From positions 124,001-188,000 of the forward strand of contig NZ_JACHVA010000053.1 of NCBI RefSeq assembly GCF_014230055.1: a stretch of 64,000 nt of DNA, written 5' to 3'. Positions 1-8,590 of the stretch are shown here, piece by piece (position 1 is the stretch's first letter; the number at the start of each line of letters is the position of its first letter). The stretch is from Puniceicoccus vermicola. GTDB taxonomy: Bacteria; Verrucomicrobiota; Verrucomicrobiia; Opitutales; Puniceicoccaceae. The notes under the pieces were generated by a model, which ran no database searches, had not been told where the DNA came from, and saw only the letters and a list, made by a program, of their open reading frames with translations. The position numbers and the translations under genes were made by a program.

Positions 1-914
1 CGGGCGTTCTCTTTGGCCTCCGCCTCGATTTCGGAAATTTCTTCTTCCGTAAGAATTTTCTCGGCGAGGAGTTCTTCCCGGAGCAATTTGATCGGGTCGC
101 GTTCCTCGGTTTTTTCGAGTTCTTTTTTGCAGCGGTAGAGACGGTGGTCATCGGCGCTGGAGTGGCTGGTGCCGCGCTCGAGATCCAGCCAGAGGAAGCT
201 CGGTCCACCGCCGGAGCGGGCTTTGGCGACTGCCTCGGCACCCGCGTGGTAGACATCTGCGACCTTAGTGCCATCGACTTGGACCCAGCGCTCTTTGTCC
301 ATGACTCCGAGGGCCAGTGGGTTCGCGTTGCGATTGGGCGTGCTGATGGCGATGCCATTGTCTTCGACGACGAAGACTACGGGAAGTTGCTTCTCGATCG
401 CGACGCAGGCGGCTTCGAAAAAGTCACCTTGGCGTGAGGCGCCCTCACCGGTCGAGGCGACGACGACGTTGTTTTTGCCGTCGAGCTTAATGCCCCAGGC
501 GATCCCGCAGGCAGGCAGGAGATGGGAGCCTACCGGTGATGGATGCGACCAGATGTTGTTCTTCCGGGAGCTAAAGTGCCCGGGAAGCTGACGCCCGCCA
601 CTGGAGGAAGAGCGTTTGCCGAAAAAGGTGAGCGCGATGTCGTGGGTCGTCATCCCGCGAGCGAGGACGAGAGCACGGTCGCGATAATAGGGGGCGACGA
701 AGTCGTCTTTCTCGAGGTGAGAAGCGATGGCCGAGACGGCTTCGTGTCCGATTCCGCCGACGTGAAACCATCCGTGCCCTTGCCGTAGAAGACTCTGTTC
801 GCGATGGTCCCCCATCCGGCTCTCGATCATGAGCCGGAAAAAACGCAATTTGGTGTCGCGATCTAAGTCGCGGTGGCTGGTTGGGTTTGGCGATGCCATG
901 AAGTTCGGGATCAT
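1..914 (-). CDS. Thiamine-diphosphate-dependent 2-oxoacid dehydrogenase E1 component, alpha part (partial)
   Basis: The 3' end lies beyond the left edge of the window; about 304 residues are visible. E1-alpha subunits decarboxylate a 2-oxoacid (pyruvate or branched-chain) on thiamine diphosphate and hand the acyl group to lipoyl-E2. The visible frame contains the ThDP/Mg motif as STGEGASRQGDFFEA followed by VVFVVEDNGIAIS, and an upstream HVGGIGHEAVS segment, all typical of E1-alpha. The ATG at 914 has no clear Shine-Dalgarno. An in-frame TTG at 938 is preceded by AGGAG with 11-base spacing and could be the true start; an in-frame stop lies just upstream at about 962. It follows the TolC gene on the same strand after 73 bases. 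Whether an E1-beta domain is fused at the C-terminus cannot be seen. Family assignment is firm, substrate unknown. Confidence 0.85.
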   Translation of the reverse strand, partial: MIPNFMASPNPTSHRDLDRDTKLRFFRLMIESRMGDHREQSLLRQGHGWFHVGGIGHEAVSAIASHLEKDDFVAPYYRDRALVLARGMTTHDIALTFFGKRSSSSGGRQLPGHFSSRKNNIWSHPSPVGSHLLPACGIAWGIKLDGKNNVVVASTGEGASRQGDFFEAACVAIEKQLPVVFVVEDNGIAISTPNRNANPLALGVMDKERWVQVDGTKVADVYHAGAEAVAKARSGGGPSFLWLDLERGTSHSSADDHRLYRCKKELEKTEERDPIKLLREELLAEKILTEEEISEIEAEAKENA

Positions 915-987
915 CGTAGCTGCGTCGACTGAACTCAAGCGGTTTTCTGCTCCTGCAGACTAGAATATAAAGAGCTACTTTTTGTTA

Positions 988-2493
988 TCAGACATCGTCA
1001 AGTCGAGCCCGGAAATCTTCGATGAACTCTTGACGTGCCTCTTCGTCGGCGAGGGGTTCGGCCCAGGAGAGAGAGCGTTGATAGGAAATGAGATCCTGGA
1101 AGAAGCGGTAGAGGTCGATCGAAGCCGTGAGTTTCTGGACCAGCGCATTATTCTGGGCGTCGAGGAGATCGACGATGGAAACGCTGCCCTGCTCGTATTT
1201 TTCCTGAACGATTTCGAGATTGGCGTCGGCCCGCTCGGAAGCGATGCGGGAGAGCCGGATGGATTGCCAGGAGCTGGCCATGGCCGCGAGGGAATTGCTC
1301 ACATTGACCGATACGGCTTGGCGTGTCTGTGCGTCCTGCCATTGGATCGAGCGGAGACCGGCCCGGGCTTGGCGAATATTGCCAAATCGGGCCCCGCCTT
1401 CGAAAAGAGGGAGAGAGGCCGAGATAAGAAAAGTCCAAGTATCGTCCTCCTCGGGGGTGCTGATCGAAGACGGATATTCCGAATCGAGGATATGGCTATA
1501 TTGAAAAGAGGCTTCTACATCAGGAACGAAGAAACTGCGGCGGTTCTCATCGAGCTGGAGCTGCTGGGCCGCTGCAGAATAGCCGAGGGAGGCGACCTCC
1601 GGTGAGCGGGAGAGTGCGTAGGCGATACTCGCCATGCGAAAGCGATCCGACGATTTTTGGGAACTGGCCAACGGAATGAGAGTCGAAAGGCTCGTATTGA
1701 AGACGGCCGATTCGAGGGTGATGTCCTCCAAGTTCCAGGATCGGTCGGGGGATTCGCCGAGAACTTGGTTCAGGTCGTTCATCGCACTGTGGAGGCGATT
1801 CCTTTGCGACCAGAGTTCGCTCTCCTGCTGGGCCTCTTCGGACTCGAAGCGGAGGATTTCTTCCGGGCCCGAGGTTCCGACGGAGCGACGGATGCGCGCG
1901 ATCTCAAGATTTTCCCGAGTGATCCGCAAATTGTCCTCGGCAATCTCCAGGTTGGAAAGGATGGAGAGGACCTTGATGTAGGCGAGCCCCGCTTGGGAGG
2001 CGATGTCCAGGGCCACGGATTTGTCCGACTCTTGGGCCGCTTCGAACTGACGCCGGGAGGAGCGAACCGCGGTCACCTGCGTGTCGTTGTAAATCATCTG
2101 GCTGGCGTTGAGGCTCAGGGCCGTTTGCTTTTCCGGGCTGAAACCAGCCTCAACCGCATACTGATCCTCATTCACCTGCTGGTAGTTCACGCCCACCGAA
2201 ACCTGAGGCAGGACAGGACCACGGGCCTGCTCGACCGAAGCCCGGGCCGAAGCGACATTCTCCTGACTGATCTTCCGATCGAAATTATTCGCAAGCGCCA
2301 GCTTCATCGCCTGAGCGATATCGAGCTTGGGCGCCGACTCCGACTGCGTATTCACCAACGTGGACAGCATCTCCGGGTTGACCGGAGGCGGAGGAGCCTC
2401 GACGGCGGATTGAGGTACGACCGGCACAGACACCGCTTGGAGCGCAAGAGTGCCCATGAACAGGGAGAGGAGGATCGTGCGCAAAGATTGCAT
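988..2493 (-). CDS. TolC family outer-membrane efflux protein
   Basis: A 501-residue protein with an N-terminal signal peptide (hydrophobic residues about 5-25) and two repeated long helical halves, the standard TolC/OEP layout. These proteins trimerise into an outer-membrane beta-barrel with a periplasmic helical tunnel and serve tripartite pumps or type I secretion. The C-terminal half carries the usual EKYEQGSVSIVDLLDAQN element, and the first half has LDIAQAMKLALANNFD. A Pro-rich linker (about residues 33-40) follows the signal peptide. No adaptor (HlyD) or inner-membrane pump gene is adjacent, so the partner system is unknown. The start has no obvious Shine-Dalgarno sequence. Length is normal for the family. 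Confidence 0.92.
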   Translation of the reverse strand: MQSLRTILLSLFMGTLALQAVSVPVVPQSAVEAPPPPVNPEMLSTLVNTQSESAPKLDIAQAMKLALANNFDRKISQENVASARASVEQARGPVLPQVSVGVNYQQVNEDQYAVEAGFSPEKQTALSLNASQMIYNDTQVTAVRSSRRQFEAAQESDKSVALDIASQAGLAYIKVLSILSNLEIAEDNLRITRENLEIARIRRSVGTSGPEEILRFESEEAQQESELWSQRNRLHSAMNDLNQVLGESPDRSWNLEDITLESAVFNTSLSTLIPLASSQKSSDRFRMASIAYALSRSPEVASLGYSAAAQQLQLDENRRSFFVPDVEASFQYSHILDSEYPSSISTPEEDDTWTFLISASLPLFEGGARFGNIRQARAGLRSIQWQDAQTRQAVSVNVSNSLAAMASSWQSIRLSRIASERADANLEIVQEKYEQGSVSIVDLLDAQNNALVQKLTASIDLYRFFQDLISYQRSLSWAEPLADEEARQEFIEDFRARLDDV

Positions 2494-2630
2494 CGGAAAA
2501 GCGGAGAGTTAGTTCCGGTTGGCGCTTAGGTCAAGAAGTGAGGCACTCCTGGGCGGTAAATTCGTAAACTTGCTTGCGGGAAAGCACCTCAGAACTTGCG
2601 GCCATTCCGGCGGGCTGTCATGGATGAGGC

Positions 2631-2885
2631 GTGAAGGTTTTCCAGTTTTCAGTGGTCGTGGTGCGGTTGGCCGGGCTCATTCTCTTTCTCAGTGGACTGC
2701 TGCGATTGCTCACGGCGATCGCAGCGTCGTGGGGCAAGGTGGGTTTGGTTTATTGGCAAACGTTTCTCCTCACCGTGGTTTTGCCACCGGTGATTCTGGC
2801 CCTCGCCGGGTTGATTGTATTGCTTCTTGCCCGCCCGATTGGACGCTTTTTGGCCCGGGGACTCGAGAGTGCGGAGACCGATTGA
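2631..2885 (+). CDS. Small two-helix membrane protein
   Basis: An 84-residue protein starting with GTG, with two long hydrophobic segments (about residues 5-30 and 42-67) and a short charged C-terminus. I do not recognise the family. It overlaps the start of the heparinase-like gene by 17 bases, which suggests translational coupling. It could be a membrane accessory of that lipoprotein's pathway, but this is only inference from adjacency. A very short alternative frame from the ATG at 2620 stops immediately, supporting GTG 2631 as the start. Confidence 0.5.
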   Translation: MKVFQFSVVVVRLAGLILFLSGLLRLLTAIAASWGKVGLVYWQTFLLTVVLPPVILALAGLIVLLLARPIGRFLARGLESAETD

Positions 2886-4863
2886 GATTTTCCGGGTTTC
2901 GGCGGTCCTCCTTTCTCTCCTCTGTGCGGGCTGTGGTCTGCGTCAGGAGGAAGCGGTTCGGCCGGAGAATCCGAATGAGGTTCTTCTCGCGGAGTTGGCC
3001 GAATCCCTGAACCCGGAGATCGAGGGCTTACAGCCATTTTTTGCCTGTTGGGAAGAAGGGGATGTCGCCGAGGCCCAGGAAGCCGTTCTTACTTATTTTC
3101 GGAATCGTGAGATTCCGGAAGCCGCCTTGCCGGAGCCTTTGCCTACGGAACAGGCTTTGCTGGTATCGGGGCTGGATGCCTGGCGGGGCAGCTTTACTTT
3201 TCAGGGGGTGAAGGGGCAGGCGGCCGAGCCGGATGGACCCATTGATTGGGAATATCAGGGCCCTCAGGGCAGCAATGAATGGGCTTGGTTTCTGAACCGG
3301 CACGCATTCTTTCGTGAGATGCTTCTCCTTTACGAGGTGCAGGGTCACGAAGAGTTCGTGAACCGTTTGGGAGACTATTTGGTCGATTGGTTCTGGAAAT
3401 ATCCCCCGCCGGATCGCCGTAGTTTTTCCGCATCGTGGCGGGCACTGGAGGCAGCGCGGCGCTATGTGGATTCCTGGCTTCCCGTTTACGCCAAATTGCG
3501 GGGAAACCCTGCTTTCGGGGATGAGGCGGAGCTCGCAGTAATCGCCGGTGCCGCCCGTCACGCGAATTATTTGCGGGACCATCACCATTTCGGGGGGAAC
3601 CATTTGGTCACGGAGATGATGGCCCTCGCCGCGATATCTGTGGTTTGGCCCGAGTTTCGCGAGGCTCCGGGCTGGTTGGATTACGCCGAAGAGCGGTCGC
3701 TCGAAGAGATGGAGCGTCAGGTCTATCCAGATGGGGCTCATAAGGAGTTGGCCAACCACTATCAATGGATTGCGGGTTCATCCTTTCAGCGGCTCTATGG
3801 TATCCTAGTCGGAGCCGACGCGGGCGATGCTGCGGATCGAATCTTTCCCTGGATGGAGTTGATTTGGGATTACTACGCCTGGGTTACCCGTCCGGATGGT
3901 ACAGGGCCTTTGAACAATGATTCGGACCTCGAGCCCAACGCTGAGCAGCTTCTGCCCTTGGCTGATTTTTATTTTCGGCCCGACTGGCGCTATATTGCCA
4001 CCGGCGGAGAGGAGGGAGAGCGTCCTGCTGGTTTACCCTCGCGGGTTTTTCCGTGGGCGGGTCAGGTCATCCTCCGAACGGATTGGGGTCCGCTGGGAGA
4101 TTGGGTTTTCTTTGATGCGGGGCCTTTCGGCACCGATCACCAGCAAGAGGATCGGCTTCACGTGTCCGCTAGTCTTATGGGCAAAAATTTGCTCGTTGAT
4201 TCCGGGCGCTACGTTTATCGAGACGACGAGTGGGCTGAATATTTCCGGGGACCCCGAGCTCACAATGTTCCTACCTTCGACACTTATCAGCGGATCTCCC
4301 CGGATCCGGAAACCTTTGAGCCGCAGAAAAACCTAGCCGATTTCTCCGGAGAACTCTTGGTCGCCTCGGCCAAGATGCCTTTACGGGAGGGAGAATCGGG
4401 ACCTTGGTCGGGAACCCATTCGCGGAAAGTCGCCTTGGGGCCGGGATTCCTCTGGATCGTCGACTACTTGGATTTTGCGGTGCCGGATCAAGCCAACTTT
4501 CGTTGGCATTTTCACCCGGATCTAAAATTGGAAAAATCGCCGGAAGGCTGGGTCGCCAGCGATTCCGAAGGTCCGGTGGCCCAATGGTCTGTGGCATCCA
4601 ACCTCACCCTGACCGGGAAAGAAGTTCGGGGCCAATCCAAGGGTGAGATCGAGGGCTGGTATTCACCGGAGTACAATGAGCGTTTGCCCAACTCGGTTTT
4701 GATCTTCCGCACCCCCGCCGCCACCTCCGGAGTCTTCGCATGGCTCCTGGTCGCAGAGGATGCAGATATCGATCAGGCCTTCCTTTCTGTCACCGATCAA
4801 GGTTCTCGTCTTGAGATTCTTAGCGAAGGGAAACTCCATGAGTATTCCTTGGAGGTGGACTGA
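2869..4863 (+). CDS. Heparinase II/III-like polysaccharide lyase, predicted lipoprotein
   Basis: Starting from GTG 2869 the protein is 664 residues and begins with a lipoprotein signal peptide: basic start, hydrophobic stretch, then lipobox LCAGC with the acylated Cys at residue 22. A longer reading from 2815 would bury this signal inside the preceding gene, so the GTG is preferred. The middle is an (alpha/alpha) toroid region with YLRDHHHFGGNHLVTEMMAL. The C-terminal part has the heparinase II/III beta-sandwich signature, including FGTDHQQEDRLHVSAS and GRYVYRDDEWAEYFRG. Family members eliminate uronic-acid-containing polysaccharides such as heparinoids, alginate or ulvan-like glycans; the real substrate is not predictable here. 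It probably sits on the cell surface or in the periplasm. The sulfatase at the other end of the window fits a glycan-degrading lifestyle, though it is not linked. Confidence 0.85.
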   Translation: MRRPIEIFRVSAVLLSLLCAGCGLRQEEAVRPENPNEVLLAELAESLNPEIEGLQPFFACWEEGDVAEAQEAVLTYFRNREIPEAALPEPLPTEQALLVSGLDAWRGSFTFQGVKGQAAEPDGPIDWEYQGPQGSNEWAWFLNRHAFFREMLLLYEVQGHEEFVNRLGDYLVDWFWKYPPPDRRSFSASWRALEAARRYVDSWLPVYAKLRGNPAFGDEAELAVIAGAARHANYLRDHHHFGGNHLVTEMMALAAISVVWPEFREAPGWLDYAEERSLEEMERQVYPDGAHKELANHYQWIAGSSFQRLYGILVGADAGDAADRIFPWMELIWDYYAWVTRPDGTGPLNNDSDLEPNAEQLLPLADFYFRPDWRYIATGGEEGERPAGLPSRVFPWAGQVILRTDWGPLGDWVFFDAGPFGTDHQQEDRLHVSASLMGKNLLVDSGRYVYRDDEWAEYFRGPRAHNVPTFDTYQRISPDPETFEPQKNLADFSGELLVASAKMPLREGESGPWSGTHSRKVALGPGFLWIVDYLDFAVPDQANFRWHFHPDLKLEKSPEGWVASDSEGPVAQWSVASNLTLTGKEVRGQSKGEIEGWYSPEYNERLPNSVLIFRTPAATSGVFAWLLVAEDADIDQAFLSVTDQGSRLEILSEGKLHEYSLEVD

Positions 4864-4935
4864 TTGGATTGGTGTGAAAGGTAAGGCTCTGAAGCATAGG
4901 GCCTTATGGGATTAAAGATCTCTGTTCTAAAATGA

Positions 4936-4964
4936 TTGACATCGTAGATATAGCGTTAAGGTAT
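4936..4964 (+). promoter_or_regulatory. Candidate sigma-70-type promoter
   Basis: A perfect TTGACA (4936-4941) is followed after 17 bases by AGGTAT, which is a poor -10. It lies in the gap ahead of the NYN/DUF2851 pair. The -35 match and the spacing are what support it; the weak -10 keeps confidence low. Confidence 0.3.
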
Positions 4965-5053
4965 TTTTTGTGATGATTCTCGTTCCGCTTTCGGTTCGTT
5001 CTTCTTGACTTTTAGGTGGAGCCGTTCGGACTGGGTTTGACGAGGGGAATGAG

Positions 5054-5566
5054 GTGAAGAAGCAAATGGATAAGCATCTTTTGATCGATGGCTATAACAT
5101 GATTCATGGCATTCCTACTTTGAGCCGGGTACTGGAAGAGAGTCCGGATGCTGCTTGTGACAGTCTGGTCCAGATGGCCCGGACGATTCATGATGAGGAT
5201 GGGCTTCGAGTGACAGTGGTTTTTGACGGACGGGAGAAACGGATCCAAGTGGAAAATCCCTGCAATCGCCCGACGTTTTCCGTCATTTACGCTCCCCGGC
5301 AGCTTTCTGCGGATGGAGTGATAGAGCAGCTTTTGGCGAAGACCAGGGTCCCGGAATCGGTGACGGTGGCTTCGCGGGATAATATGATTCGGGAGGCGGC
5401 GGCAGCCCGGGGTTCGTTCTCGATTGATGGGCGGGGGTTCGAGGATTGGGTTGGGAGGTGTGAACGTCGGACCTCTTCGCGATTGGGAGCGGGCAAGACG
5501 CCAAAATGGAAATCCTCCCTCGGCGATCAGTGGAAGATGCCAAGGGTGCCGGAGGAGTCTTCTTGA
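5054..5566 (+). CDS. NYN domain (YacP-like) predicted nuclease
   Basis: A 170-residue protein. The N-terminal LLIDGYNMIHG, the central VVFDGREK and the later APRQLSADGVIEQLL and VTVASRDNMIRE are the acidic PIN/NYN-fold motifs of the YacP family (DUF901), related to Rae1-type ribosome-associated mRNA endonucleases. A role in RNA cleavage is inferred from family. The GTG at 5054 has GAGGGG six bases upstream; an alternative ATG at 5066 has a weaker site. The C-terminus beyond about residue 135 is basic and not obviously conserved. It is followed four bases later by the DUF2851 gene, so the two are probably co-transcribed. Confidence 0.8.
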   Translation: MKKQMDKHLLIDGYNMIHGIPTLSRVLEESPDAACDSLVQMARTIHDEDGLRVTVVFDGREKRIQVENPCNRPTFSVIYAPRQLSADGVIEQLLAKTRVPESVTVASRDNMIREAAAARGSFSIDGRGFEDWVGRCERRTSSRLGAGKTPKWKSSLGDQWKMPRVPEESS

Positions 5567-5570
5567 CGGT

Positions 5571-6803
5571 ATGAATTCGGGAAATCGAGTCGAGGAGCTG
5601 ACGGGGCTCTATGGTCCAGTTTTTTTCGCGGAAAAGCAGGTCCAACGGATTTGGGCGACTCGCTCCTTTCGCCAGGAGGGTCTGGTGACCCGTTCGGGTA
5701 AGGTTTTGGAAGTTTTGGATCCGGGACGTTGGAACTTTCAGGAAGGTCCCGATTTTCGGGACGCGATTCTCGTCCTGGATGGGCGTCGTTGTCATGGAGA
5801 TGTAGAGATCCACCTTCATGAGCGGGATTGGCTCCGGCACAAACACGGGATAGATCCGAATTTTGATGAGGTGGTTCTCCATGTGGTGCTCTTTCCCGAT
5901 CGGCGTGACGATCTCGACCAAGGCGAGGCGGGATCAACCTTCGAGACGCTGGAATGGCTCAAGTATCTGGATCGTGATTTGGAGACCTATTTTGACGATC
6001 AGGGAGTCGATCAGTTGTTGGATGAAGGGTTGCCTGATTCGCTGACCTTTCTCCTCGATCTTCCGCCGGAAGCCCGGGAGAGCGTCTTGGTCCGAGCCGC
6101 CCGCGAGAGGTGGGATCGTAAAGTGGGCGTGATGCAAAAACGGGTGGAAGTGGCCGGACGGGTGGCGACTTTTCATCAGATATTTTTGGAAACCCTCGGG
6201 CTGAAGCGGAATCGTGCGACCATGAGCCGCTTGGCGATTGCTTATCCATTCGAGCAGTGGCAGCAAGCCCCGATGGAGACGGCGGCGGAGGCTTTTGCAT
6301 CCTTCCAGGACGATTGGCATTTGGCGGGATGCCGGCCTGCGAACCACCCGCGTCGTCGTTTGGAGAGTTATGGGCAATGGATTGCCGGTGGTCAGTTGAA
6401 CGGCCCGGAACGTTTGATTGAGCGACCTTGGCGTCGTTCGGCGGAGGGAGGAAGTCTCGAGATGACGAGCCTCCGGGTGGCCCGCCGGAGAAAGGAGTGG
6501 GAGCTTTCGAAGCAGGAAGAGGAGTGGCGAGCGATTTTTGCTCCCGGCGTGGTCGGGAGCCGTTTCCACACTTGGATCGGAGATGGTTTATTGCCGTTTT
6601 TGGCGGCGGAGCTTCCGGATTACAATGGGTTTCCCGGCTGGTTCGTCTGGCCGGTAGGGGATGTGCCGGATCGAATGAAGCGAACGCTGAAGGTGTTGGA
6701 GGTGACGGGGCCTGGGCGTCCGTTGTGCAACGGATGGACGCAAGGGATCATTCGCCTTCTCGAACCGGATTACGATCCGTCGTCGGCACTCGGCGGTGCG
6801 TAG
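5571..6803 (+). CDS. DUF2851 family protein
   Basis: A 410-residue protein starting at ATG 5571, with a good GGAGGAG Shine-Dalgarno lying inside the end of the previous gene. It shows the family's hallmark N-terminal region: FQEGPDFRDAILVLDG, then CHGDVEIHLHERDW and DEVVLHVVL. DUF2851 proteins are common in Bacteroidota and Verrucomicrobiota and have no established function; the E/D-rich N-terminal core resembles a nuclease-like arrangement, but that is my speculation. Its 3' end overlaps the convergent transglycosylase gene by 34 bases. No membrane segments or signal peptide. Confidence 0.8.
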   Translation: MNSGNRVEELTGLYGPVFFAEKQVQRIWATRSFRQEGLVTRSGKVLEVLDPGRWNFQEGPDFRDAILVLDGRRCHGDVEIHLHERDWLRHKHGIDPNFDEVVLHVVLFPDRRDDLDQGEAGSTFETLEWLKYLDRDLETYFDDQGVDQLLDEGLPDSLTFLLDLPPEARESVLVRAARERWDRKVGVMQKRVEVAGRVATFHQIFLETLGLKRNRATMSRLAIAYPFEQWQQAPMETAAEAFASFQDDWHLAGCRPANHPRRRLESYGQWIAGGQLNGPERLIERPWRRSAEGGSLEMTSLRVARRRKEWELSKQEEEWRAIFAPGVVGSRFHTWIGDGLLPFLAAELPDYNGFPGWFVWPVGDVPDRMKRTLKVLEVTGPGRPLCNGWTQGIIRLLEPDYDPSSALGGA

Positions 6804-7303
6804 GGCTGGATGTTGCCCGCGAAGATCTCCTGATAGATTTTGTTCGTCGGTTTGGGTAACCGAGAGAGGGTGTAGTTCGCGTTTTTGACAGCTCCTGGGC
6901 CATAGCGGTAGGAAGCTGCGAGGAGGGGGTAGTTGAAATGGCGGGCGTCGACCAATGCTTCGCGGCAATGCGCTAAGTAGAGCATGGCCGTATTGAGATT
7001 GGTCCGCCAGTTCCAGGCTCGTTTGTACGAGATATCGGTGACCGTCGTCCAGGCATCCTCGCTCATTTGAGTGATTCCGCGGGCGACTCCACTGTCGGCG
7101 TAGGCATTGAAGGAACTCTCGGCGAAGGCGATGGAATAGACGAATCCGGGGTCGAGTTGATGTTCCGGGGCTCGCTTGAGGATGTAGGCCCAAACGTCTT
7201 CGGCGGGAATGATCTTCTTCTCCGGACGGGAGCAGCTGCTCAGAACGAGGGCCGTCCCGATCAAAAGAACGGGAAGGAAATTTCGGGCGGATCGATTGAG
7301 CAT
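6770..7303 (-). CDS. Lytic transglycosylase (SLT domain) lipoprotein
   Basis: A 177-residue protein with a lipoprotein signal peptide (hydrophobic core and lipobox LSSC at about residues 21-24) followed by a small SLT fold. The catalytic Glu sits in AFAESSFNAYA, followed by GVARGITQMSEDAW and then a helical segment ending AASYRYGPGAVKN. Enzymes of this type cleave peptidoglycan glycan strands with anhydro-MurNAc formation and are anchored to a membrane. It is shorter than Slt70 but matches MltC/EmtA-like catalytic domains. The 3' end overlaps the opposite-strand DUF2851 gene by 34 bases. Confidence 0.88.
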   Translation of the reverse strand: MLNRSARNFLPVLLIGTALVLSSCSRPEKKIIPAEDVWAYILKRAPEHQLDPGFVYSIAFAESSFNAYADSGVARGITQMSEDAWTTVTDISYKRAWNWRTNLNTAMLYLAHCREALVDARHFNYPLLAASYRYGPGAVKNANYTLSRLPKPTNKIYQEIFAGNIQPYAPPSADDGS

Positions 7304-7378
7304 GGTAAAGTGGCAGCAGGGGTGAGGAGCGCACCTGCGCGGTGCAAAGTCCCGGGGTGGTTCTTTGCGCCGCGCAGT

Positions 7379-8521
7379 TTAAGTAGAGGCTTCGCCGATT
7401 TCGAGGATGCCGGGGAGGTTGAAAGAGGGAAGGCTGTCAGGCTGAAAGGCGTCGGGGAGGAAGATCATCCCGCCCGAATCCTGAGGTGAAAGCGTGCCGT
7501 CGATAGTGATGTTTGTCTTTTCGACGAAGACTCGAGCGCGAGCTCCAGCGCGCCACGAATCGGCATCCATCTCAAAGAGGCGGTTCCGATTGATCGATAC
7601 CTGGATGATGATCGGACCATCACCCCGCCGGCGCGCTTCGATACGGAAGAGTGTGGTCTCGTCGGGAAGGAGGCCTTCAAGGAGAGCCCTATTCTCGCGG
7701 GTAAGAACGTTGGGGAAGACAGTTGCCCCGGAAAAAGCGAGCTCGGTTAGAGTCTGACCGGCGAAATCCTGCTCTCGCTCGGAGGCAGTGATGAGGCGGA
7801 TTCCTTGGTAGAACTGCCAGTTCTTATCGAGAACGAAGCTTCCCTCGAATTCGATCTGACCAAAAGGTTGCAGCAGGGACCGAAAGGGTTGCTCGTCGAA
7901 AAAGGAGAAAAAGTAGGGGTTGGATCGGCGATCGTAGGAGCCCTCAAAGGAACCGCCGTTTTCGAGGGAATCCCAACCGAGACGGAGGAATCCTTGCACC
8001 GTAAGGCCTCCCCCGGTCACGCGGGCGGTGGAGTCAATGGCTCCGGATCGATTGCGGACAGCGGTCAGATCGGTCTCAAGGGCCGAGGGGAAGATCGAAA
8101 GATTCAGTGAGGCGCCGGAGAGGTCGGCTTTCTCGATTGGGAGCCGGGCCGGATCCAGAAGATCTTTCCAACGGGAAAAATCGATATGCTGAAAACGTTC
8201 GGGGGCTTCGCTGAAATCGATCCGAGCCTTTTTGAGGCGGACGAGGTTGATGGATCCCTCGAGGATGAGATCCAGCCAGCGGTTTTCCGCCGTGATCGAG
8301 TCGGCGAGAATCGTGAGAGATTGGTTCGTCCAGCGGATCGGGCGGACGCTGAGTGAATCACCATCGAGATTCCACGTCGCCTCAGGGGGCGCTCCCTGCG
8401 AGATGATTCGCCAAGGAAGAGAACCGCGCCAGAGAGCAAAACCGATCAGGCCGAGTACCAGGGCGGTGAGGATGACCAGGAGGAGACCCTTCGACTTTTT
8501 CGATTTTTGACCGGCAGCCAT
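7379..8521 (-). CDS. Membrane-anchored protein of unknown function
   Basis: A 380-residue protein that I do not recognise. It has a Lys-rich N-terminus, one transmembrane helix (about residues 12-30) and then a long beta-rich extracytoplasmic region with alternating hydrophobic residues, for example SLTILADSITAENRWLDLIL and ITIDGTLSPQDSGGMIFLP. This looks like the AsmA/TamB-like or LptC-like beta-strand architectures found in envelope proteins, but no signature is decisive. It lies between gcvP upstream and the lytic transglycosylase downstream (75-base gap), all on the minus strand. Confidence 0.65.
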   Translation of the reverse strand: MAAGQKSKKSKGLLLVILTALVLGLIGFALWRGSLPWRIISQGAPPEATWNLDGDSLSVRPIRWTNQSLTILADSITAENRWLDLILEGSINLVRLKKARIDFSEAPERFQHIDFSRWKDLLDPARLPIEKADLSGASLNLSIFPSALETDLTAVRNRSGAIDSTARVTGGGLTVQGFLRLGWDSLENGGSFEGSYDRRSNPYFFSFFDEQPFRSLLQPFGQIEFEGSFVLDKNWQFYQGIRLITASEREQDFAGQTLTELAFSGATVFPNVLTRENRALLEGLLPDETTLFRIEARRRGDGPIIIQVSINRNRLFEMDADSWRAGARARVFVEKTNITIDGTLSPQDSGGMIFLPDAFQPDSLPSFNLPGILEIGEAST

Positions 8522-8590
8522 GAATCTTGTTGAGCGTGGGGATTCTGGACGAGAGGTCGATCAAGAAGCGATCCGCGGTCGGTTCATGGC

